The notes below the pieces were generated by a model. It was given only the letters and a program-made list of their open reading frames with translations. It did not search any database and was not told the origin of the DNA. Both the position numbers and the translations under genes were made by a program. From the NCBI RefSeq assembly GCF_900100785.1, contig NZ_FNCP01000001.1, forward strand, positions 186,001 through 250,000: a stretch of DNA of 64,000 nt. The letters are read 5' to 3'. This document shows, one piece after another, positions 52,144 to 61,539 of this stretch. How positions within the stretch are numbered: the first letter of the stretch is position 1; each line of letters begins with the position of its first letter. Source of the stretch: Desulfosporosinus hippei DSM 8344 (GTDB lineage Bacteria; Bacillota; Desulfitobacteriia; Desulfitobacteriales; Desulfitobacteriaceae).

Positions 52144-53007
52144 TCAAAATGATCTTAACAACTTACTCAAAAACCCTCTTACCCCTCCGGCTTGACGAGG
52201 TGGATGGACATATATCCCGGCAACTTTACCGGCAATCCACTGAATGCACTTATAGGCTCCGCTGTCTGGATAACTAATTCCCAGAGGATCCTGCTGCATA
52301 ACTGAACGACCTACAAAGGAATCATCGTAGATATATCCTAAATAGTTTAGAGAGCCATCTAAAAATTTCTGAACAGCAGTTTCCAGACGTTTGTACGTTG
52401 CCAAGGCATCTGCTTCTGAGCGCACTTTGTTAACGACTAAGTGAATCGGAACATCGCCGGCTTCCACTCGTAAAGATTTCAGCAAACCATAAGCATCTGT
52501 TAAGGCCGTCGGTTCCGGGGTTGTTACCAAAATCACATCATCAGCGGCCTGTAAAAAGTTAATAACGATGTGACCTAACCCCGCTCCTGTATCAATAATC
52601 AGCAGATCTGTCATCTTTTCTAAACGCCCTAGATTGGCAATGACATTTCTTAATTTATCCCTTTCTAAATCAGCTAACTTTTGCACCCCGGATCCCCCAG
52701 GTATTATGCCAATCCCGCGATGACCAATCAGCAATATCTCTTCTATAGTCTTTTCCCCGGATAACAAATGCTCGATTGTATAACGGGCTGATAGACCAAA
52801 GGCTATATCCACATTAGCAAGACCTAAATCTCCATCCAGGATAACAACACGTTGCCCATATTCGGCTAAGGCGAGAGCTAAATTTACAGTAAAACTAGTT
52901 TTACCGACCCCACCCTTGCCACTGGTTACTGCAATTACTCTCATTTTACTTTGTCTGGTATTTTCACGAGATGCCAAATCTCGCAATGCACTAGCCTGAT
53001 CATGCAT
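52144..53007 (-). CDS. flhG: flagellar number regulator FlhG (MinD-like ATPase)
   Basis: A 287-residue MinD-type ATPase that controls flagellar number and placement with FlhF. The deviant Walker A VTSGKGGVGKTSF near residue 28 and a DGDLGLANVD motif near 60 are clear, as is LLIIDTGAGLGHIV. I choose ATG at 53007 (MHDQASAL), which overlaps the flhF stop by 8 nt. The N-terminal extension before the Walker A carries the SALRDLA helix that is thought to stimulate FlhF. Confidence 0.93.
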   Translation of the reverse strand: MHDQASALRDLASRENTRQSKMRVIAVTSGKGGVGKTSFTVNLALALAEYGQRVVILDGDLGLANVDIAFGLSARYTIEHLLSGEKTIEEILLIGHRGIGIIPGGSGVQKLADLERDKLRNVIANLGRLEKMTDLLIIDTGAGLGHIVINFLQAADDVILVTTPEPTALTDAYGLLKSLRVEAGDVPIHLVVNKVRSEADALATYKRLETAVQKFLDGSLNYLGYIYDDSFVGRSVMQQDPLGISYPDSGAYKCIQWIAGKVAGIYVHPPRQAGGVRGFLSKLLRSF

Positions 53008-54175
53008 GAGGCATTTCCTCCCCAATTATATAGCGCGCCAAACGCTGAGGGGTCGCTGCCTCTATGTCATCAGGGACATTCTGTCCATTTGTCAGATAGG
53101 CAGTTGGCAGTGTCGTCTGCCCTATCAAATTTAGGATCGATCCCGCACTGCCTGTCTCATCCAATTTGGTAAAAATCAAATGTGTAGTCAAATCTTCAAA
53201 TCGCTTATAGATCCGATACTGATCTGCCGATTGAGTGCTGGCACTCATAACAAGCATAGTAAAGTCAGGCTGGGCTTCATCTAAGAAAGAACGCAGTTCT
53301 GACATATGCAATTCATGGTGTGGGCTCCGCCCAGCAGTATCTATAAATATAAGTTCTTTATCTGAATGAAGTTGTAAGGCCTCACTTAAGCCTGAGGGAG
53401 TCATGACAACTTCAACCGGTACCCCAATAATTTCTCCGAAGGTTTTCAGTTGTTCCACAGCTGCAACCCGATAAGTATCAGCAGTAATCAAGGCAACTTT
53501 GCGTTTATCCACAATACTGAAACCGGCGGCAAGTTTACCGATGGTCGTTGTTTTCCCTACCCCGGTAGGCCCAATTAGGGCTACTATCCGTGGCCTCTCA
53601 ATTCCAGGTTGAATAAGTCCAATTTGTCCGCATAGCTGACAGATATTAGTTTCCAGACGGGAGTAAACCTTGGCATCATCAGTCCATTCTTCTGAGGTCA
53701 AAGTATGTTGGACGTGACTAACCAAACGCTTCACCAGATTCTCACTTATTCCTCGCCCCAGCAAATAATCTACCCATCTCTGAAGAGCAGACGGCCAATC
53801 ATTTTTTTCCTCTCTGAAGTCCGGTCGCTCTTTCATTTGTTTGTTCATTTGCTCAAGCAAGAGACGCATAGACTTAATTTCAGCTTGAAGATCGGGAGAT
53901 TGTTCTTTTGTATCATGTACCTGTCTGGGCAAAGGCGGTTTTACTACTTCGGCATCATGCCCATGCCCAAAGTTAGAGGCTGAGGTTTTCTGAGCTATGA
54001 CCGGTGCTTCTTCTATAGCAGCAGTAATCTCCACTTTCTTTTTGCCAAACAGGCCAAAGAACCCTCCATCGTTAAATTCACGGGTCTGAAGGATAACTGC
54101 ATCAGATCCCAATTCCCTTTTTACTTTCCCCATTGTTTCCGACACATTATCTCCTACAAATCGTCTAACTCGCAC
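53000..54175 (-). CDS. flhF: flagellar GTPase FlhF (SRP-type)
   Basis: A 391-residue SRP-family GTPase needed for flagellar placement. After a variable N-terminal B domain (about 1-115, with MGKVKRELGSDAVILQTREF), the NG domain has G1 ALIGPTGVGKTTTIGKLA near residue 185, ITADTYRVAAVEQLKT, DTAGRSPHHE, and TKLDETGSAG. It overlaps flhA by 11 nt and flhG by 8 nt. Confidence 0.94.
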   Translation of the reverse strand: MRVRRFVGDNVSETMGKVKRELGSDAVILQTREFNDGGFFGLFGKKKVEITAAIEEAPVIAQKTSASNFGHGHDAEVVKPPLPRQVHDTKEQSPDLQAEIKSMRLLLEQMNKQMKERPDFREEKNDWPSALQRWVDYLLGRGISENLVKRLVSHVQHTLTSEEWTDDAKVYSRLETNICQLCGQIGLIQPGIERPRIVALIGPTGVGKTTTIGKLAAGFSIVDKRKVALITADTYRVAAVEQLKTFGEIIGVPVEVVMTPSGLSEALQLHSDKELIFIDTAGRSPHHELHMSELRSFLDEAQPDFTMLVMSASTQSADQYRIYKRFEDLTTHLIFTKLDETGSAGSILNLIGQTTLPTAYLTNGQNVPDDIEAATPQRLARYIIGEEMPHA

Positions 54176-56234
54176 GATCCATCCCCACCATTCCTACAGC
54201 TTGTACTTGTACTCCCTGGACCAATTCATTATATGAAAGCACCATGAGTTGCGGAAGCTGTCGCTCTGTGACCCTCTTTAAATTTATCCTTACCAGCGGA
54301 GCGCAGACAATCACCGGAGTTAAGCCTTTAAGAACGACCTTCTCCACCTCGTGAGTAAGATTTTTCATGAGCACATGCAAAATCTTGGGGTCAAGGGCTA
54401 AATAAGTCCCATAATCTGAAGGTTGAATGCTATCTAAAATTTGCTGCTCAATCTGTGGATCCAAGGTCATTACAGGTAAGCTTTTATCCTTCCCAAGTAA
54501 CGGTTGCAAAATTTGCCGAGCCAAGCCCTGCCTGACATGTTCTGTCAAGCGGTCTATGTCCTTTGTACCTTGGGCATAGTCTGAGAGGGTTTCAAGGATA
54601 GAAACCATATCTCGGATAGAGACTCGTTCTCGAAGCAAATTGGCAAGAACCTTTTGAACCTGACCCAGACTGAGCAAGTCTGGAATTAATTCATCGACTA
54701 CCGCCGGGGCTAATTCCTTAGCATGCTCGATAAGAGTTTTAACATCCTGACGGCTCAGGATTTCCCAGGCTTGAGTTTTGATCACTTCCGTAATATGGGT
54801 TGCCAAGACAGTAGGTGCATCAACAACCATCCAGCCATTAAGCTCTGCTTGCTCACGGTACATGGAGTTAATCCATTTAGCATCAAGTCCAAAGGCTGGT
54901 TCTTTCGTCGGAGTACCCGGGATCCCTTCGTCATCAAAGCCTCCGCTCATAGCCATGTAATGATCTGCCAAAATCTCTCCCGAGGCGATTTCTGCCCCGC
55001 GAATCTTAATGACATATTGATTGGGCTGTAAATTCATATTATCTCGAACCCTGATTACGGGAACTATAAAACCCAATTCACTGGCAATCTGACGGCGGAT
55101 CAGAACAATTCGATCCAGCAGGTCACCACCTTGTTGGACATCAACCAAAGCGATGAGGGCATAACCTAATTCGAGTTCCATATGATCAACCTGTAAAAGG
55201 TTTAAGACATTCTCCGGTTTCTTGCTCTCTTCAATTTCCGTCTCCCGGGCTGCTGCCGATTCCTCAACCACAGATACCTTAGAGTTTCTCTGCAGCATCA
55301 CTCCCACACCAATCAACGCTGCAGACACCATAAACAATGGAGGTTTGGGCAAACCCAGTAAGGCCAGCATACTTAACACTCCGGCTGTAATGAATAAGGC
55401 CTTCGGTTTTGTGAACAATTGTTTGAACAAATCGCTTCCCAGGTTACTTTCCGAGGCAGCCCTGGTAACTACTAAACCGGTAGCTGTAGAAATCAGGAGG
55501 GCTGGAATCTGAGAAACAAGGCCTTCACCAATCGTCAGCAAAGTGTATTTATGAAGTGCTTCCAACATGGGCATATCTTGCACCAGAACTCCGGTAACGA
55601 AACCCCCGATAATATTAATAAACAAAATAATGATTGCAGCAATAGCGTCCCCTTTAACAAACTTGGTGGAACCATCCATTGCACCATAAAAGTCCGCTTC
55701 CTGTTGAATCGCTTTACGCCGGTCACGAGCCTGCAGTTCATTGATCATCCCAGCATTCAGGTCTGCATCAATAGACATTTGTTTTCCCGGCATGGCATCT
55801 AAGGTAAAGCGGGCCGCCACTTCCGAGACACGTTCGGCTCCTTTGGTAATAACAATAAATTGGACAAGAACCAAAATAATAAAGATGATAAAACCAACGA
55901 CAGCATCTCCCCGTATGACAAATTCACCAAATTGCTGAATAATCTCACCGGCATGGCCATCCAGGAGAATGAGACGAGTCGCCGAGATATTCAAAGATAG
56001 CCGAAACAAAGTCAACGTCAGCAATAGGGAAGGTAGTGAAGAAAACTCTAAGGGATCCTGAGCAAAAATCGCCAGCATTAGGGTCAAAACTGAGGCAGTA
56101 ATATTTAAGGTAATCAGTATGTCTAACAGCACCGACGGCAAAGGAACAACCATCATGACCACGATACTTACCAGACCCAAGGCCGCAATAACATCTGTAT
56201 TATCTAAAATCCGCTTCTTAACACTCGTAGCCAT
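54165..56234 (-). CDS. flhA: flagellar export protein FlhA
   Basis: The largest export-gate protein, 689 residues. About eight N-terminal membrane helices are followed by the FHIPEP region: KGAERVSEVAARFTLDAMPGKQMSIDADLNAG is partly visible, with the conserved Asp-rich loop near residue 205. The large cytoplasmic C-terminal domain (about 330-689) is complete. ATG at 56234 starts 108 nt after flhB. Confidence 0.95.
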   Translation of the reverse strand: MATSVKKRILDNTDVIAALGLVSIVVMMVVPLPSVLLDILITLNITASVLTLMLAIFAQDPLEFSSLPSLLLTLTLFRLSLNISATRLILLDGHAGEIIQQFGEFVIRGDAVVGFIIFIILVLVQFIVITKGAERVSEVAARFTLDAMPGKQMSIDADLNAGMINELQARDRRKAIQQEADFYGAMDGSTKFVKGDAIAAIIILFINIIGGFVTGVLVQDMPMLEALHKYTLLTIGEGLVSQIPALLISTATGLVVTRAASESNLGSDLFKQLFTKPKALFITAGVLSMLALLGLPKPPLFMVSAALIGVGVMLQRNSKVSVVEESAAARETEIEESKKPENVLNLLQVDHMELELGYALIALVDVQQGGDLLDRIVLIRRQIASELGFIVPVIRVRDNMNLQPNQYVIKIRGAEIASGEILADHYMAMSGGFDDEGIPGTPTKEPAFGLDAKWINSMYREQAELNGWMVVDAPTVLATHITEVIKTQAWEILSRQDVKTLIEHAKELAPAVVDELIPDLLSLGQVQKVLANLLRERVSIRDMVSILETLSDYAQGTKDIDRLTEHVRQGLARQILQPLLGKDKSLPVMTLDPQIEQQILDSIQPSDYGTYLALDPKILHVLMKNLTHEVEKVVLKGLTPVIVCAPLVRINLKRVTERQLPQLMVLSYNELVQGVQVQAVGMVGMDRAS

Positions 56235-56342
56235 GATCCTTCCTCCTTTCTCCCAAATGAACCATCAAGCCAATCCCACATACCCACTTTTAGAAGCTTT
56301 AGTGAACGTACAATTTCATTCCATTCATGTCCCCAAATTGAT

Positions 56343-57401
56343 TCATGCCCCGGATGCCCTCTTTTTCTTCTTCAACCGATAAACAAATGCCAAAACCTCA
56401 GCAACGGCCTTATAAAGATCCGCCGGTATGCCCTGCCCAATCTCAACCTGTGCATACAGAGCACGGGCCAGCGGCTTGTTTTCCATAATCACAATCCCAT
56501 ATTCCTTGGCCAATTCCCTCATTTTCAGGGCAACCTGGTCTTGACCTTTGGCCACAACGAAGGGGGCGCTCTGTACTTTAGCATCGTAACGAAGGGCAAC
56601 TGCAAAGTGAGTTGGATTAGTTACCACTACATCTGCTTGTTTCATATCCTGCATCATCCTGCTCATGGATATTGCCCGTTGTCGTTTCTTTAGCTCACTT
56701 TTTAATTCTGGGTTTCCCTCAGTCTGTTTATACTCCTGCTTCAAGTCTTCGTGAGACATGCGCAGGTTCTTTTCGTATTCCCAGCGTTGATAGATATAAT
56801 CAAAGGCTGCAATCCCTAAAAAAGACAGGGATATTTTCCAGGCAAGTTCCATCAAGGCTTCCCCCAGAAAAACTGCCCCTTGTCCCACGCTGAGTTGTTG
56901 CAGAGCAGGATAGATATGAAGACGATCACGAACACTGGCATATAGGAAATAACCTATTAGCAACACCTTCATCAACGATTTCGCAAGTTCAACCCAAGCC
57001 TTGACACCGAACATCCTTTTAGCACCACTAATCAGACTAAGACGAGAGATTTGTGGCTTCATAGACTCAAAGGTAAAAAGCACTCCAACCTGAATGTAGT
57101 TTGAGAACAAAGCAATCACAAGACCTGTGCCAAAAATCGGCCCCATTATCTGAATACCTAACCAAAGAATGTTTAGCATTAGGCTTGCCACAGAACCTTC
57201 GGTCCATTCTGACGAAAGACCCAGCACATAGGGAAATAAATGCTCCATACGAATCAGCATGGATGGAATCCAAAACTTAAGAAGAGCTACAAGACCGACA
57301 AGCATTAAGGCAGAAATAACTTCCTGGCTCTTAAAAACCTGTCCCTTTTTCCTCGCTTCCTCTTTGCGCCTTGGCGTGGCGGGATGTTTCTTTTCACTCA
57401 C
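56343..57401 (-). CDS. flhB: flagellar export protein FlhB
   Basis: FlhB is the specificity switch of the export apparatus. The 352-residue protein starts SEKKHPATPRRKEEARKKGQ, has four membrane helices, and the autocleavage site NPTH in VVTNPTHFAVALRYD near residue 260, followed by IVIMENKPLARALY. I choose GTG at 57401, which overlaps the fliR stop by 4 nt (GTGA). The longer start at 57434 lies inside fliR and lacks support. Confidence 0.93.
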   Translation of the reverse strand: MSEKKHPATPRRKEEARKKGQVFKSQEVISALMLVGLVALLKFWIPSMLIRMEHLFPYVLGLSSEWTEGSVASLMLNILWLGIQIMGPIFGTGLVIALFSNYIQVGVLFTFESMKPQISRLSLISGAKRMFGVKAWVELAKSLMKVLLIGYFLYASVRDRLHIYPALQQLSVGQGAVFLGEALMELAWKISLSFLGIAAFDYIYQRWEYEKNLRMSHEDLKQEYKQTEGNPELKSELKKRQRAISMSRMMQDMKQADVVVTNPTHFAVALRYDAKVQSAPFVVAKGQDQVALKMRELAKEYGIVIMENKPLARALYAQVEIGQGIPADLYKAVAEVLAFVYRLKKKKRASGA

Positions 57402-58186
57402 TGCTTCCACCCCTGGTAAAGTTTTAGAACCCAAGACATATTTATATTAAACAAATTGGCAACGGCTTCCCCAAAAAAGGGAAGAGAAAGGAATAAAATT
57501 AAAAGTCCAAAGACAATTTTAACCGGAAAAATAACTGAAAAAATGTTTAATTGGGGTACAGTCCTGGATAAAAGTCCTACGCCAACATCAGAGACCAAGA
57601 GTGCTCCAAAAATCGGCATTCCTAGTTGAACAGCTAATGAAAAAACTTCACCGACAATCTGGGCATAAAAAAGGTAATTACTTGGCAAATTTGTAGGGTT
57701 AATAGGAATATAGGCATAGCTCTTGACCATGGCGGCAATTAAATAGTGATGGGAATTAGTTGACAGTAAAAGCATGGTCGCCAAAATCATTTGGAAGTTA
57801 CCCATCATAGGGCTTTGTACTCCATAGACCGGGTCAATCGCTGCCCCCATGGTAAAGCCCATTTGAAAATCAATTAACTGCCCTGCCCCTTGTAAAATTG
57901 CAGTTAGTAAATAAATTAAAAACCCAATGACTAATCCAACCAAAACTTCTTTAATCACCACTGCAACATAAGGAAACAACTCATTAGGAATTGATGGATT
58001 GGCAGCGTGTATGAGCGGATAAAGAATCAGAGTGATGCTTGCAGCCAACCCCAATCTCACCAACCCAGGGACACCTCTGGCCCCAAAGACGGGAGCTAAC
58101 ATGATCATGCCAGCCCAGCGAGATAAGATCAGTATAAATAAGGACAAATTCCATTGGAGCAACTGGGCCATACTCAAATTTTTCAC
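57398..58186 (-). CDS. fliR: flagellar export protein FliR
   Basis: A 262-residue export-gate protein with six membrane helices. Family features include the N-terminal WAGMIMLAPVFGARGVP and the FQMGFTMGAAIDPVYGVQSP region near residue 105. It overlaps flhB by 4 nt. The start is uncertain: GTG at 58186 overlaps a GGGGGG ribosome-binding site, so TTG at 58177 or ATG at 58171 may be used. Confidence 0.93.
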   Translation of the reverse strand: MKNLSMAQLLQWNLSLFILILSRWAGMIMLAPVFGARGVPGLVRLGLAASITLILYPLIHAANPSIPNELFPYVAVVIKEVLVGLVIGFLIYLLTAILQGAGQLIDFQMGFTMGAAIDPVYGVQSPMMGNFQMILATMLLLSTNSHHYLIAAMVKSYAYIPINPTNLPSNYLFYAQIVGEVFSLAVQLGMPIFGALLVSDVGVGLLSRTVPQLNIFSVIFPVKIVFGLLILFLSLPFFGEAVANLFNINMSWVLKLYQGWKQ

Positions 58187-58193
58187 CCCCCCA

Positions 58194-58325
58194 ACTCGAT
58201 ATTCGTGGTTCGATGTTCGTGGTTCGAAGTCAAGAGGTAAGTTAGAGATTGGAGATTGGAAATCAGCAGTTCAAAGGTTCATAGTATCATTCGTACTAAA
58301 CTAAGAACTACTAATCATGAACCAC
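58194..58325. repeat. facing heptad arrays in the fliQ-fliR gap
   Basis: Array 1 (58194-58228): ACTCGAT, ATTCGTG, GTTCGAT, GTTCGTG, GTTCGAA. Array 2 (58305-58325) is inverted: reverse complement GTGGTTC, ATGATTA, GTAGTTC, ending 5 nt from the fliQ stop. Between them are two GAGATTG heptads (58245-58258). The region is transcribed and unusually long (143 nt) for the middle of an export-gate operon. Confidence 0.85.
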
Positions 58326-58329
58326 GAGT

Positions 58330-58602
58330 TCACATACCTCCGAAGGTTGCCAGTTGAGTGAGTAAATTCGTAGTGTAGACTGTTAAAACAGAAAGCATCC
58401 AGGGGCCCAATAAGAGCATTACGGCAGCTACTGCGATTACTTTAGGTATAAAGGAAAGTGTTTGCTCCTGAATTTGAGTCATAGATTGAAAGATGCTGAC
58501 CAGAAGACCCACTAATAAGGCAACTCCCAGAATTGGGCCTCCTACAAGAAGTACCGCTCCTACCGCTTCTCTTGCCATATACAGCACCTGGTTTTGGCTC
58601 AC
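58330..58602 (-). CDS. fliQ: flagellar export protein FliQ
   Basis: A 90-residue export-gate protein with two membrane helices. The conserved SQNQVLYMAREA, ILGVALLVGLLVSIFQSMTQIQEQTLSFIPK (split), and PWMLSVLTVYT segments fit FliQ. The start is GTG at 58602 with AAAGGGGG upstream. It lies 18 nt after fliP. Its stop codon abuts a heptad array. Confidence 0.94.
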   Translation of the reverse strand: MSQNQVLYMAREAVGAVLLVGGPILGVALLVGLLVSIFQSMTQIQEQTLSFIPKVIAVAAVMLLLGPWMLSVLTVYTTNLLTQLATFGGM

Positions 58603-58620
58603 TGTTTTGCCCCCTTTCTA

Positions 58621-59385
58621 CTATTTAAAGCTGTTTACCAAAGACTCAACCACCAAATGCCAGCCATCTACTAAGACAAAGAGGAGTAGTTTAAACGGCA
58701 GAGAAATCATCATCGGAGGAAGCATCATCATACCGATTGACATTAAGGTACTGGACACAATCATATCGATAACAATAAAGGGAATAAATATGGCAAAACC
58801 CATTTGAAAAGCTGTTTTCAGTTCGCTGATCACAAAGGCCGGTATGAGAACATAAGTGGGAACTTCCCTATAGGTTTTTGGTCGCTCCATCTTAGATAGC
58901 CCTACAAAAAGTTCTAAATCCTTTTCCCGTGTCTGCTTAAACATAAACATCCTCAGAGGCTCTTCCGCCCTATCGATAGCTTCACTCTGAGTGATCTGAT
59001 TCTGCATATAGGGCTGTATAGCATTGGCATTAATCTGGTTCCAAGTGGGGGCCATGATAAAGAAGGAGAGAAAAAGTGACAGACCCACCAGTACTTGGTT
59101 GGGAGGCAATTGCTGAGTTCCTAAGGCGTTTCTTACAAATGACAACACAATAATAATCCGGGTAAAAGAGGTCATCATCATGAGAATGGCCGGAGCTAAG
59201 GAAAGGACGGTTAGAAGCATCAGAATCTGTAAAGAGGTACCCGTTTGTTCCGTTGCTGAAGTTCCCAAATCTAAGGATAAGCCTGCAGCCCAGGCGATTT
59301 CGGGATTAGACAACACTCCCAGACCTATCAGGCCAAGAGATAGACCTAATGTGAATAGCTTAATTTTCCGGCCTGAAGAAGACAC
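58621..59385 (-). CDS. fliP: flagellar export protein FliP
   Basis: A 254-residue export-gate protein with a cleavable signal peptide (LFTLGLSLGLIGLGVL, about 8-32) followed by four helices. The conserved TSFTRIIIVLSFVRNALGTQQ and IPFIVIDMIVSSTLMSIGMMM segments are present. The start is GTG at 59385, which overlaps the fliO stop (TAGTG). Confidence 0.95.
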   Translation of the reverse strand: MSSSGRKIKLFTLGLSLGLIGLGVLSNPEIAWAAGLSLDLGTSATEQTGTSLQILMLLTVLSLAPAILMMMTSFTRIIIVLSFVRNALGTQQLPPNQVLVGLSLFLSFFIMAPTWNQINANAIQPYMQNQITQSEAIDRAEEPLRMFMFKQTREKDLELFVGLSKMERPKTYREVPTYVLIPAFVISELKTAFQMGFAIFIPFIVIDMIVSSTLMSIGMMMLPPMMISLPFKLLLFVLVDGWHLVVESLVNSFK

Positions 59386-59852
59386 TATTTTTCGACCTCC
59401 TCAAGCAAGCGTTCCAATTCATCAGAGAATGGATCTTTTGATCGTGACCTTCTTTTCCAAAGGCTGTGAACCGTTTGAAACCACCCTTCCACTCTTTCAG
59501 TAGGACGTGTGGCAATCTCTTCCAAAATCTCAGCGGCAACCTGTGGATCATTGATTTCACTGATTTTCACCAAGTGGTGATCTGAGCCTCCGAGAACTTG
59601 CAGCTGACCAGCAATTTCTACGAGATACAAACTTTGTTGTCCACTTAACATCTGTCGATCCAGAACCCTGGCCCATGGCGCACTCATGGTTCGCAGGTTA
59701 GCCTTATTAAGACGCCTAAGAATCCAAAGAGATACAAACAAAATAATTAGAAAAACCACTAACGTGCCCAGAAGCCCCCACCATGAGAAAACAGACTGTG
59801 TAACCACCGGAGCGGTTTCATTTGAAGGAAACGGCAGGCCTTCGTTAAACAT
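59385..59852 (-). CDS. fliO: flagellar biosynthetic protein FliO
   Basis: FliO helps assemble FliP. The 155-residue protein has one membrane helix (about 22-44), then a FliO domain with RTMSAPWARVLDRQMLSGQQSLYLVEIAGQ and VLGGSDHHLVKI, and a charged cytoplasmic tail. It lies between cheY and fliP with a stop-start overlap. Confidence 0.88.
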   Translation of the reverse strand: MFNEGLPFPSNETAPVVTQSVFSWWGLLGTLVVFLIILFVSLWILRRLNKANLRTMSAPWARVLDRQMLSGQQSLYLVEIAGQLQVLGGSDHHLVKISEINDPQVAAEILEEIATRPTERVEGWFQTVHSLWKRRSRSKDPFSDELERLLEEVEK

Positions 59853-59853
59853 A

Positions 59854-60216
59854 TTATTTCAGGGCCTTCGTAACAGCCTCGACAACGCGTTCCGCTTGAA
59901 AAGGCTTAACCACGAAGTCTTTAGCTCCGGATTGAATCGCTTCAATAACCATGGATTGCTGCCCCATTGCACTGCACATTATAATCCGTGCCTTGGCATC
60001 AAATTTACGAATTTCTTTAACTGCTTGAAGTCCATCCATTTCCGGCATCGTGATATCCATAATTGTAAGGTTCGGTTGCAGTTCCTTATACTTCTCTACC
60101 GCAACAGCTCCATTTTCAGCCTCACCAACTACATTAAACCCATTCTTCAGTAAAATGTCCTTAACCATCATTCTCATAAATGCAGCATCGTCAACGATCA
60201 TAATTGTGGCACTCAT
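59854..60216 (-). CDS. cheY: chemotaxis response regulator CheY
   Basis: A 120-residue single receiver domain. The acidic pocket VDDAA, phospho-acceptor Asp54 in MDITMPEMDG, Thr/Ser in MCSAMG and Lys in VKPFQ are all present. It should bind FliM/FliY to switch the motor. I choose ATG at 60216 with AAAGGAGG upstream. It follows fliY by 48 nt. No cheA is in the window. Confidence 0.94.
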   Translation of the reverse strand: MSATIMIVDDAAFMRMMVKDILLKNGFNVVGEAENGAVAVEKYKELQPNLTIMDITMPEMDGLQAVKEIRKFDAKARIIMCSAMGQQSMVIEAIQSGAKDFVVKPFQAERVVEAVTKALK

Positions 60217-60264
60217 TAGCATTTCCTCCTTTATCTTTTCCAATGCTCACTTTTATAAGTGGCA

Positions 60265-61539
60265 CTATTTTAGAGAATTCATCCGTTCTAACGGATGTAC
60301 AATGTCCGTAATTCTTATCCCGAAGGTCTCATTAATCACAACAACCTCGCATTTGGCTATTAACTTACCATTAACAATCATATCCACAGGCTCACCTGCT
60401 AAGCGATCCAGCTCTATGACTGATCCCGGTCCCATATCAAGGATTTCCTTAATGGTCTTTTTCGCTTTCCCCAATTCAACACTTATCTGCAAGGGCACAT
60501 CTAAAATTAAACTTAGATTATCAGGGTGGGGCATCGGCGAACCTGGCTGAAGCGGTGCAAATTGAGCGGGTTGAACAGGCGTCTGAACTCTCGGCTGGTT
60601 ACTATACTGACCATTAGGCTGACCACCCATTCCATAGGCGGGATAATCATTGGGTGACGGATAGGGTGACGTATCATAGGCCGGAGTTTGATAGACTGGC
60701 GGTGGAGATGCCTGAAGATTATCATAAGCAGCATAAGCAGGCGGTACAGGAGCTGGTGACGGTTGAGAAGTGGCAGCAGACTCTGCGGTTGAAGCCGTGG
60801 AGCTGCCCCCCCCCATTGCCCCCATCAGCTTATCGACCATCCCTTTGGCTACACTGACAGGAATCACTTGAACAAGAGTACTGTCAATAACATCTTCCAC
60901 AACCATTCGGAAAGAAATCCGAACTAGAGGTTCTTCAAGAGGCAGGAAGTCATGTATGACATCTTTGCCATCCACCATATCGTTAAGGACTAAATTCGGC
61001 GGAGTAATATCTACCATGGCATTAAACATAGTTGACATTGAAGTAGCCGCAGAACCCATCATTTGGTTCATTGCCTCGGAAATACCGCTTATCTGAAGTT
61101 CGGAAAGCTCGGGGGAAGGACTTTTCCCGTCCCCTCCCATCATTAGGTCAACAATTACTGCCCCATCCCGTTGGGAAAGAATCAAGAGATTCGAGCCCTC
61201 AATTCCAACTTTATATTTGACATCACATATTACGGAAGGGATCGGATAATCCTGACGAATCTGTTCTGAGGTCGTCAAATCGACTTTCGGAGTTGTAATA
61301 TCAACCTTTTTGCCTAAGAGCTGCGATAATGTGGTGGCTGCAGTACCCATGGAAATATTGGCGATTTCCCCCAGAGTATCTTGTTCCATCTCATTAAGAA
61401 CGTCAAATGCTGCCGAAGCAGCTACTGATGCCGTTATAGGTATTACCGGTTCTGATTCAGCCGGTGTATCCAGGTCTGGTTCTAAGGTTCCCCGTAACAA
61501 CGCGTCAATCTCTTCTTGGGTGAGAGATCCACTACCCAT
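60265..61539 (-). CDS. fliY: flagellar motor switch protein FliY (CheC plus FliN)
   Basis: A 424-residue fusion. The N-terminus (LTQEEIDALLRG) is a CheY-P-binding motif shared with FliM. Residues about 45-235 form a CheC-type phosphatase with two catalytic helices (DTLGEIANISMGTA, ISEAMNQMMGSA). A Pro/Gln/Ser/Tyr-rich linker follows. Residues about 345-420 are the FliN/SpoA domain (DVPLQISVELGKAKKTIKEIL). I choose ATG at 61539 with AAGGAGGGG upstream; it overlaps fliM by 8 nt. Confidence 0.95.
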   Translation of the reverse strand: MGSGSLTQEEIDALLRGTLEPDLDTPAESEPVIPITASVAASAAFDVLNEMEQDTLGEIANISMGTAATTLSQLLGKKVDITTPKVDLTTSEQIRQDYPIPSVICDVKYKVGIEGSNLLILSQRDGAVIVDLMMGGDGKSPSPELSELQISGISEAMNQMMGSAATSMSTMFNAMVDITPPNLVLNDMVDGKDVIHDFLPLEEPLVRISFRMVVEDVIDSTLVQVIPVSVAKGMVDKLMGAMGGGSSTASTAESAATSQPSPAPVPPAYAAYDNLQASPPPVYQTPAYDTSPYPSPNDYPAYGMGGQPNGQYSNQPRVQTPVQPAQFAPLQPGSPMPHPDNLSLILDVPLQISVELGKAKKTIKEILDMGPGSVIELDRLAGEPVDMIVNGKLIAKCEVVVINETFGIRITDIVHPLERMNSLK

